The notes beneath the pieces were generated by a model. It was given only the letters and a program-made list of their open reading frames with translations. It was not told where the DNA came from and searched no databases. The translations under genes and the position numbers were made by a program. Shown piece after piece: positions 8,849 through 15,645 of a DNA stretch of 64,000 nucleotides. Position 1 is the first letter of the stretch; every line of letters begins with the position of its first letter. Source of the stretch: Trebonia sp963767685 (GTDB lineage: Bacteria > Actinomycetota > Actinomycetes > Streptosporangiales > Streptosporangiaceae); contig CAVYEZ010000001.1 in NCBI GenBank assembly GCA_963767685.1, positions 744,001 through 808,000 on the forward strand. Reading direction: 5' to 3'.

Positions 8849-9745
8849 ATGGATTACCTGCCGTATGACCAGCGCCCCGTTTCCACGGAGTACCGGCGGG
8901 TCCTCGAGCGGATCCTCGGCGCGGGCATCGAGACCGAGACCAGGCAGGGCGTCAACGCGCTGACGGTCATGCAGCAGACGATGACGTTCCCCCTCGCCCT
9001 GGGCTTCCCCGTGATCACCGAGCGCAGCATTAGGTCATTCTGGCGCAAGCCCATCGGCGAGCTGTGCGCGTTCATCAACGGCGCGACCACGCTGAAGGAG
9101 CTCGAGGACTTCGGCGTGGACTGGTGGGGCCCGTGGGCGACCCCGGAGAAGACGCTCAGCAAGGGGATCGAGCCCGGCAGCATCGGGCCGGGCTCGTACG
9201 GCGCCGCCTTCCACGACTTTCCCGCGCCCGACGGGCCGCCGTTCGACCAGTTCAAGCACCTCGTCGAGCAGCTGCGGGAGCTGCCCGAGCTGCGTACCCA
9301 CTTCGTTGACCCGTGGATCGCGCCCTACCAGGTCAGGGGTGCGGGCAAGCAGCCGAGGACGACGATCGCGCCGTGCCACGGCTGGGTCCACGTGCGCGTG
9401 CTCGACGGCGGCCTGCACCTCCACATGACCCAGCGGTCCGGCGACGTGCCGGTGGGCGTCCCGGCCAACATGATCCAGTACGCCGCGCTCGCGCTCATGC
9501 TGGAGCAGCTCACCGGCTACCGGGCGGTGGCCTACTACCACACGATCTCCGACGCCCACATCTACGCCGATCAGGTCGACGCCGTCCGCGCCATGCTGGC
9601 CACCGAGCCGCGACCGCTGCCGACCGTCACGCTCAACGAGGCCGGACGGGCGGTCACGGACATCCACGACTTCCGCGCGGAGCACTTCGACCTGTCCGAC
9701 TACCACCCGAACCCGCCCATCGGCAGCATTCCCGTCGCCACCTGA
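8849..9745 (+). CDS. Divergent thymidylate synthase family protein
   Basis: 298-aa homologue of ThyA/dCMP hydroxymethylase. The catalytic Cys is in APCHGW (Cys 176). The segment MTQRSGDVPVGVPANMIQYAAL aligns with the QRSCD and FNIASY nucleotide-binding motifs, keeping Arg, Ser, Asp and the Asn that selects uracil over cytosine. The TISDAHIYADQ stretch keeps the His/Tyr pair, and the C-terminus IPVAT matches the closing APVAI. The dimer-partner double Arg (RRIIVSAW in ThyA) has become LRTHFVDPW, and the Cys of SCD is Gly. The enzyme probably methylates or hydroxymethylates a pyrimidine nucleotide, but the altered phosphate clamp leaves the substrate open. ATG 8849 has no clear ribosome site. 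Two nucleotide-linked genes follow. Confidence 0.85.
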   Translation: MDYLPYDQRPVSTEYRRVLERILGAGIETETRQGVNALTVMQQTMTFPLALGFPVITERSIRSFWRKPIGELCAFINGATTLKELEDFGVDWWGPWATPEKTLSKGIEPGSIGPGSYGAAFHDFPAPDGPPFDQFKHLVEQLRELPELRTHFVDPWIAPYQVRGAGKQPRTTIAPCHGWVHVRVLDGGLHLHMTQRSGDVPVGVPANMIQYAALALMLEQLTGYRAVAYYHTISDAHIYADQVDAVRAMLATEPRPLPTVTLNEAGRAVTDIHDFRAEHFDLSDYHPNPPIGSIPVAT

Positions 9746-9883
9746 AACGCCAGGCACCGGCCCCGACGGCCGGCGGGCGAGTCCCGTTACCCAGGGCAGA
9801 CGCCCGGCTAGCATGATGAAAGATGGACCTCGCTCCTTTGCTGGCGCCGCGACGGAGCAAGGTTCACTGGACAAGGGAGCCCC

Positions 9884-10606
9884 ATGAAGACGATCAGGCA
9901 GCTATTCGGCCGGGAGAGCAGCCGCCGGCCAGGCGCGGGCTCGTCTTCCGCCGGCACTGTGTCTGCCAGCACCGGGGGCAGGAGCTTCGGCCCGGCCCCG
10001 CTGGTGCAGCCCCTGGGCGTCTCGAACAGCCTGTTCGCGGACGCGTCCAACTTCGACCAGCGCTTCGTCGAGGACTACGAGAAGATTGAGACGACGGTCA
10101 ACGCGCTGCGCACCCTCGGCTTCAAGATCGTGCTGACCAGCGGCTCCTTCGACATCCTGCACGAGGGCCACTCGATGTACCTGGAGGCGGCCCGCCAGTT
10201 CGGCGACTTCCTCATCGTGGGGCTGGACAGCGACGAGAAGATCCGCGCCCGCAAGGGCGAGAACAGGCCGGTCGTCCCGCAGATGGAACGGCTCCGCATG
10301 GTTACCCATCAGCGCGGCGTGGGGCTCGTCACGCTCAAGCAGACCAGTCACCTCAAGTGGGCGCTGATCAAGGCCGTGCGGCCTGACGTCCTGGTCGCCA
10401 CCGAGGACACCTACACGCAGGCGGAGATCCGCGAGCTCGAGGCCAGCTACTGCGGCCGGGTCGAGGTGCTCGAGCGCATGGCGACCGTCAGCACGTCGGC
10501 GCGGCTGCGGGACATCATCATCGCCAACCCGGCGCCGCCGGTCTCCGCGGGCAACGCCGGCTCGGCCCGCAGCAAGCTGGCCTCGGCCACCCGGTCGCGC
10601 AGTTGA
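9884..10606 (+). CDS. HxGH-type nucleotidyltransferase (cytidylyltransferase-like)
   Basis: 240-aa protein of the nucleotidyltransferase superfamily (GCT/RfaE-C/PPAT type). The core has LTSGSFDILHEGHSMYLEAA (HEGH at 93-96), GDFLIVGLDSDEKIRARKG and RPVVPQMERLRM, then the STSARLRDII variant of the ISSTxxR motif. The first ~55 residues are a low-complexity Ser/Gly/Ala extension. Members transfer CMP or AMP onto phosphorylated small molecules such as glycerol phosphate, heptose phosphate or riboflavin phosphate; the acceptor cannot be read from the sequence. GGGAG lies six bases before ATG. Its stop overlaps the deaminase start. Confidence 0.82.
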   Translation: MKTIRQLFGRESSRRPGAGSSSAGTVSASTGGRSFGPAPLVQPLGVSNSLFADASNFDQRFVEDYEKIETTVNALRTLGFKIVLTSGSFDILHEGHSMYLEAARQFGDFLIVGLDSDEKIRARKGENRPVVPQMERLRMVTHQRGVGLVTLKQTSHLKWALIKAVRPDVLVATEDTYTQAEIRELEASYCGRVEVLERMATVSTSARLRDIIIANPAPPVSAGNAGSARSKLASATRSRS

Positions 10607-11460
10607 AGCAGGTACTGCTGTACCTCCCGGTCGTGCACGCGGGCCACGAGGCCCTGTTCACCCGGCACGCGGACGCGGCCGAGGCGCTGGTCCTGGGGGC
10701 CGGGTTCCGCGACCGGTTCAAGAGCCTGGCCAAGGACATCCGGGCGCTGCCGCCGGAGCGGTCCGCCCAGTTCCTGCGGGTCATGCTGCCGGGCACGCCG
10801 GTCCGGGTGATCGAGCCCGCCGACCTGCCGGCCGCCGTGACGGCGGAAACCCTGGTCCTGCCGGACGAGGACATCACGCGGAACCTGGCGGCCGAGCACC
10901 ACCTCGGCAACGGCCGGGAACTCGTCTTCGACCAGACCTTCCTGCGCTGGGACAGAGAGTGGAGCCAGGCACGGCGGCCCGCCGAATTCGACGGCACGGT
11001 CGCGGTCGGCGAGCTTCCCGGCCGGCTGACCGGCTACGCCATGAAGCTGGCGGGCCACAGCTCGGACTGGTGGCGGCAGGTCGGCGCCATCGCCTGGCGC
11101 GGTGAGGAGATACTCGGCGCGGCCTGGAACCATCACTGCCCGACCGAGTACGCGCCGTACACCGACGGTGACCCGAGGGACGGCTTCAGCCGCGGGGTCC
11201 GCACCGACCTGTCGACCGCCATCCACGCCGAGGCGTCAGTGATCGCGCAGGCCGCGCGGGCGGGCCGGGCCCTCGACGGCGCGGACCTCTACGTCACGAC
11301 GTTTCCCTGCCCGGCCTGCGCCCGCCTCATCGCGGAGTCGGGCTTGCGCCGCTGCTACTTCACCGGCCCCTACTCGGTGCTGGACGGCGACAAGGTCCTG
11401 CACGCCGCCGGCGTCGAACTGCTCTGGGTACCCCCCGCCACCGCAGACCCAGCCCCGTAA
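10603..11460 (+). CDS. dCMP deaminase-like protein with extra N-terminal domain
   Basis: 285-aa zinc deaminase of the CDA fold. Zinc ligands are His 208 in STAIHAEASVIAQ (with catalytic Glu 210) and Cys 236 and Cys 239 in TTFPCPACARLI, as in deoxycytidylate deaminases. The first ~120 residues (VLLYLPVVHAGHEALFTRH onward) form a separate domain that I do not recognise. The TTG start at 10603 overlaps the TGA of the nucleotidyltransferase, implying coupling. Deamination of dCMP would feed the upstream thymidylate-synthase-like enzyme, but a modified nucleotide substrate is also possible. Confidence 0.8.
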   Translation: MKQVLLYLPVVHAGHEALFTRHADAAEALVLGAGFRDRFKSLAKDIRALPPERSAQFLRVMLPGTPVRVIEPADLPAAVTAETLVLPDEDITRNLAAEHHLGNGRELVFDQTFLRWDREWSQARRPAEFDGTVAVGELPGRLTGYAMKLAGHSSDWWRQVGAIAWRGEEILGAAWNHHCPTEYAPYTDGDPRDGFSRGVRTDLSTAIHAEASVIAQAARAGRALDGADLYVTTFPCPACARLIAESGLRRCYFTGPYSVLDGDKVLHAAGVELLWVPPATADPAP

Positions 11461-11498
11461 CACGGACACCCCCAGCCACCCCCTTCCAGCGACGCTTC

Positions 11499-11588
11499 GA
11501 ACCACCCCGCTCGCAACCATCCCGCTAGCAACCATCCGGCCTGGAATCATCCGGCCTGGAATCATCCGGCCTGGAACCACCCCGCTTC
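11499..11588. repeat. Six 15-bp tandem repeats
   Basis: Six consecutive 15-bp units start at 11499, 11514, 11529, 11544, 11559 and 11574. The fourth and fifth are identical (GAATCATCCGGCCTG); the others differ mainly at four positions. They lie 38 bases past the deaminase stop. The minus strand reads through them as a repeated pentapeptide, but no ribosome site or protein family supports coding. Confidence 0.85.
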
Positions 11589-11629
11589 GAGCAGGTTCTC
11601 GGGCCCCAGCCGCACGTTATGGCCTTGCG

Positions 11630-12000
11630 GTCCCCAGGACTAGGGCATTTCTGGCCTTGCGGCCCCCAGGGCCAACGCAACCTCGCCTTGTGGCACCCAG
11701 GGACGCATCTAGCGTCCTCGCGGCACCCAAGGCCGGTATTTCTGGCCCGGTGGCACTCAAGGCTGGGAGGGGCGGCGTCGTTTTCCGCCCTTGTGGCCGC
11801 CAGGGCCAACGCATCCTGGCCTGGTGGCACCCCGCCCAGCGCATTCTGGCCTTGTGGCACCCATGCTTAACATTTTCTCGCCTTGCGGCACCCAGGGACG
11901 CATCTAGCGTCCTCGCGGCACCCAAGGCCGGTATTTTCTGGCCCGGTGGCACTCAAGGCTGGCGCTGGTCGGCGTCATTTTCGTCCCTGTGGCACCCCGG
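11630..12000. repeat. Array of GC-rich imperfect repeats with an 84-bp duplication
   Basis: About ten imperfect units built around CTTGYGGCACCCAGGG, most flanked by TGGCC and GGGCCA so that each can fold into a short hairpin. A longer block is duplicated: 11683-11766 and 11878-11962 match over about 84 bases with one T insertion and one substitution. The array fills the space between the convergent deaminase and HIT genes. No open frame with good codon use is present. Confidence 0.8.
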
Positions 12001-12167
12001 GCCGGGACGGCCAGCGCCGGCCGCCGTTGCACAAGTCACTAGCAGCCACTCTGGTAACCACGAGCAAAACAGTCACGGCGCCGACGCGTGAAACAGGAAC
12101 CCGTTCTGGATAACTCTGCACACCAGCCGCCCGCGGACCCGCAGTGGCCGTGTTGGCTAGCACGGGG

Positions 12168-12614
12168 CTAGCGGGGGCGGGAGCTGAAGCGCATGCGGAC
12201 CGGGACCTCGGGGTCGAGGGACGGGTCGCCGACGAGGACGTGGGCGTGGACGTGCGCGATGGTGGCGCCGGTGAAGTTGCAGTTGCCGTTGCGGACGCCG
12301 AGGCCATAGTGGTCCAGGCCGAACCGCCCGCGGACCTCGCGCACCGCGCTCCAGAAGTCGGCGAGTGCCTCGTCGTCCAGGTCCGCCATATCGCTCACGT
12401 GCCGGTGCGGGACGACGAGCAGGTGCAGCCGCGTGCCCCGGTACGGGAACTCGTTGGGCGTCACCGCCCAGTGCCTGGTCTCGAAGATCACCTGCTGGCG
12501 GGGGTGCGCGCGCAGCGACGCCGGGCAGAACAGGCAGATTCCCGCCGCCTCGAGCCGCCGCATCTCCTCCAGCTGCTCCTCGGTCCGGTAGTTACCAGTG
12601 CAATACAGGCTCAA
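12168..12614 (-). CDS. HIT family protein
   Basis: 148-aa nucleotide hydrolase/transferase of the histidine triad superfamily. The triad HVHAHVLVG is at residues 121-129, and LHLLVVPHRHVSDMADL and GVRNGNCNFTGATIAHVH fit the fold. A Cys pair (CLFC, 27-30) near the N-terminus, with later His residues, could bind zinc as in the GalT-like HIT group. Such proteins hydrolyse dinucleoside polyphosphates or nucleotide phosphoramidates. It is convergent with the deaminase gene. Confidence 0.88.
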   Translation of the reverse strand: MSLYCTGNYRTEEQLEEMRRLEAAGICLFCPASLRAHPRQQVIFETRHWAVTPNEFPYRGTRLHLLVVPHRHVSDMADLDDEALADFWSAVREVRGRFGLDHYGLGVRNGNCNFTGATIAHVHAHVLVGDPSLDPEVPVRMRFSSRPR

Positions 12615-12754
12615 GCCAATCCCGCCTCCGTCGCTCCCGCGCGCTCAGGTAGCGCAGTGATCATGCTAGAAGCCCCGGCGCGCGAGGCACGTCCGGCCGC
12701 CGGGACGGCGGCAAGTGGCGACTGTCCGTTCGCAGGCATAGGTACCCTGGGGGT

Positions 12755-14710
12755 ATGCCTATCGAGTCGGTCTTCCCTCAGCTAGAGCCGCTACTGCCGC
12801 TGGTCCGCAAGCCGGTGCAGTATGTCGGCGGTGAGGTGAATTCCGTGGTTAAGGCGTGGGATGACGCTGATGTCCGGTGGGCGCTGCTGTACCCGGACGC
12901 CTACGAGGTGGGCCAGCCCAACCAGGGCATCGCGATCCTCTACGAGGTGCTGAACGAGCAGCCCGGCGTGCTCGCCGAGCGCACCTACAGCGTCTGGCCC
13001 GACCTCGAGAAGCTCATGCGGGCCCACGGCATTCCGCAGTTCACCGTGGACGCGCACCGCCCGGTGTCGGCCTTCGACGTCCTCGGCGTGTCCTTCTCCA
13101 CCGAGCTCGGCTACACCAACCTGCTGACCGCCCTCGACCTGGCCGGCATCCCGCTGTCGGCCGCGGACCGGACGATCACCGACCCGGTCGTGCTCGCGGG
13201 CGGGCACGCGGCGTTCAACCCGGAGCCGCTCGCGGACTTCCTCGACGCCGTGGTCATTGGCGACGGCGAGGAGGCCGTGCTCGCCATTACCGCGATCGTC
13301 CGCCAGTGGAAGCAGGACGGCTGCCCGGGCGGGCGGGACGGGCTCCTGCTGTCGCTCGCCGCGACCGGCGGCGTCTACGTCCCGAAGTTCTACGACGTGA
13401 CGTACCTCTCCGACGGGCGCATCGCCCGGGTGGCGCCGAACCGGCCGGGCGTGCCCGCGTCGGTGCGCAAGCACACGCTGCTCGACCTGGACGGCTGGCC
13501 CTATCCGAAGGCGCCGGTCGTCCCGGTCGCCGAGACCGTGCACGAGCGGTACAGCGTGGAGATCTTCCGCGGCTGCACGCGCGGCTGCCGCTTCTGCCAG
13601 GCGGGCATGATCACCCGGCCGGTGCGCGAGCGGTCGATCACCACGGTCGGCAACATGGTGAAGTCCGGCCTGCAGTCGACCGGCTTCTCCGAGGTCGGGC
13701 TGCTATCGCTGTCGAGCGCCGACCACAGCGAGATCAACGAGATCGCCATCGACCTGGCCGACTGCTACGAGGGGTCTAAGGTCGGCCTCTCCCTGCCGTC
13801 GACCCGGGTCGACGCCTTCAACGTCACCCTCGCCGACGAGCTGTCAAGGAACGGCAAGCGCTCGGGCCTGACGTTCGCCCCGGAGGGCGGGTCCGAGCGG
13901 ATGCGCAAGGTGATCAACAAGATGGTCACCGAGGAGGACCTCATCCGCACCGTCACCACGGCCTATGCCAACGGCTGGCGGCAGGTGAAGCTTTACTTCA
14001 TGTGCGGCCTGCCGACCGAGGCCGACGAGGACGTGATTGCCGTCGCCGACCTGGCCAGGAAGGTGATCGCGGCCGGGCGGGCGGCGACCGGCCGGAAGGA
14101 CATCCGCTGCACGGTGTCGATCGGCGGGTTCGTCCCGAAGCCGCACACCCCGTTCCAGTGGGCGGGGCAGTGCCCGCCCGAGGTGGTCGATGACCGGCTG
14201 CGCCAGCTCGGCGCCGCGCTGCGCGCCGACAAGGCGTACGGCCGGTCGATCGGCTACCGCTATCACGAGGGCACGCCGTCGCTGATCGAGGGGCTGCTGT
14301 CGCGCGGTGACCGGCGGGTCGGCCAGGTGATCCTGGCCGCCTGGCGGGACGGCGCGCGGTTTGACGGCTGGAGCGAGTACTTCTCGTTCGACCGCTGGAC
14401 CGCGGCCTGCGAGACGGGGCTGACCGGGGGGCAGGTGGACCTCGCTTGGTACACTACGCGCGAGCGTGACTACGGCGAGGTTCTGCCGTGGGACCACCTG
14501 GATTCTGGCCTCGACAGGGACTGGCTCTGGGAGGACTGGCAGTCCGCGATCGAGCCGGCCGGGGCCGGCGAGGTGGAGGACTGCCGGTGGACCCCGTGCT
14601 ACGAATGCGGGGTCTGCCCAGCGATGGGCACGGAAATCCAGACGGGCCCGACAGGAGAGCGGCTGGACGGAAGGCGCCTGCTTCCCGTGCTGGCGACCAA
14701 CGGGAGATAG
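12755..14710 (+). CDS. TIGR03960 family B12-binding radical SAM protein
   Basis: 651-aa protein with an N-terminal cobalamin-binding-like half (ALLYPDAYEVGQPNQGIAI) and a radical SAM core whose cluster Cys residues are in GCTRGCRFCQAG (Cys 274, 278, 281). A second Cys cluster PCYECGVCPAMG lies near residues 615-621 and may bind another Fe-S centre. The family is always paired with the TIGR03936 protein, as here, and sits upstream of rne in many Gram-positive and actinobacterial genomes. The reaction is not established; a role in RNA or ribosome modification has been suggested by context. ATG 12755 follows a G-rich stretch. Confidence 0.9.
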   Translation: MPIESVFPQLEPLLPLVRKPVQYVGGEVNSVVKAWDDADVRWALLYPDAYEVGQPNQGIAILYEVLNEQPGVLAERTYSVWPDLEKLMRAHGIPQFTVDAHRPVSAFDVLGVSFSTELGYTNLLTALDLAGIPLSAADRTITDPVVLAGGHAAFNPEPLADFLDAVVIGDGEEAVLAITAIVRQWKQDGCPGGRDGLLLSLAATGGVYVPKFYDVTYLSDGRIARVAPNRPGVPASVRKHTLLDLDGWPYPKAPVVPVAETVHERYSVEIFRGCTRGCRFCQAGMITRPVRERSITTVGNMVKSGLQSTGFSEVGLLSLSSADHSEINEIAIDLADCYEGSKVGLSLPSTRVDAFNVTLADELSRNGKRSGLTFAPEGGSERMRKVINKMVTEEDLIRTVTTAYANGWRQVKLYFMCGLPTEADEDVIAVADLARKVIAAGRAATGRKDIRCTVSIGGFVPKPHTPFQWAGQCPPEVVDDRLRQLGAALRADKAYGRSIGYRYHEGTPSLIEGLLSRGDRRVGQVILAAWRDGARFDGWSEYFSFDRWTAACETGLTGGQVDLAWYTTRERDYGEVLPWDHLDSGLDRDWLWEDWQSAIEPAGAGEVEDCRWTPCYECGVCPAMGTEIQTGPTGERLDGRRLLPVLATNGR

Positions 14711-14712
14711 CC

Positions 14713-15417
14713 ATGGGCGCGATACAGAACGGCGGCGAGCCGGTCACGACCCAGCATCTTCTCGTCCGGTATGCTAAACGGGGAAAGATGCGTTTTGCCA
14801 GCCACTTGGATGTGGCGAGGGCCTTTGAGCGAGGAGTGCGACGGGCAGGCCTGCCGATCGCGTACTCGTCCGGGTTCACGCCCCACCCGAAGATTTCCTA
14901 TGCAGGCGGCGCCCCGACCGGGGTCGCGAGCGAGGCGGAGTACCTGAGCCTCACGCTGACCATCCGGACCGAGGCGGACTCCGTGCGGGAAGGGCTGAAC
15001 GCAGCGCTGCCTGATGGGATAGACGTGATCACTGTCACTGAGGACTCCGGGGGACTGCCGGCGAGTCGGCTCACCGCGTCCGAGTGGCAGGTAGCGCTTC
15101 CCGGCCTGCCGGCGGACAACGTAGTGCCGGTGGTTCGTAAGTTCCTCGCCCTGACCGAGGCGCCGGTGGAGCGGCTGACCTCGAAGGGCTTGCGGCGCAT
15201 GGACGCACGAGCGGCCGTGGTCAGCCTCAATGTACTTGGCGACCCCAGCGCCGGATCGGCGCTGCGCATGGTCGTCCGGCACACCGTCCCGTCCGTACGG
15301 CCGGACGATGTGCTCAACGCACTACGCGACGTTTCCGATGTGTTCCCCGCGGGGCAGCCGCTGATGACGCGGCTCGCGCAGGGATCACTCGGCGAGTCCG
15401 GGGTGGTCCAGCTATGA
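14713..15417 (+). CDS. TIGR03936 family radical SAM-associated protein (DUF2344)
   Basis: 234-aa partner of the preceding radical SAM protein. Family features are LLVRYAKRGKMRFASHLDVARAFERGVRRAGLPIAYS and GFTPHPKISYA near the N-terminus. Only 2 bases separate it from the upstream stop. GGGAGATAG gives a ribosome site overlapping that stop, supporting ATG 14713. Biochemical function is unknown; its constant pairing suggests one enzyme complex. Confidence 0.9.
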   Translation: MGAIQNGGEPVTTQHLLVRYAKRGKMRFASHLDVARAFERGVRRAGLPIAYSSGFTPHPKISYAGGAPTGVASEAEYLSLTLTIRTEADSVREGLNAALPDGIDVITVTEDSGGLPASRLTASEWQVALPGLPADNVVPVVRKFLALTEAPVERLTSKGLRRMDARAAVVSLNVLGDPSAGSALRMVVRHTVPSVRPDDVLNALRDVSDVFPAGQPLMTRLAQGSLGESGVVQL

Positions 15418-15645
15418 CCCCAGTGGTGGTCACAGTCACCCCGGAGCTGAAGTACTCATCCATGCCTGGGCCCAGTGCCCGTGTACTTGCGGCCCGCACC
15501 GCCGCGCGTGACCTCTTCCCGCGCGGCGGCGGCAGTGTCCCAGGCGAACGATCACTACGAGCTTCCGTGCGGCGCGCCGACACCTCGCGTGCGGCCGACA
15601 CCTCGCGTGCGGCCGCGCCCGGAAGCCTGACTGGAGATTGCCCGT

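Noticed and set aside
11683..11962. Insertion sequence suggested by the 84-bp duplication
   Set aside because: No transposase frame, no terminal inverted repeats and no target duplication could be seen.
11499..12000. CRISPR array
   Set aside because: Units are adjacent without unique spacers and differ among themselves; no cas genes nearby.
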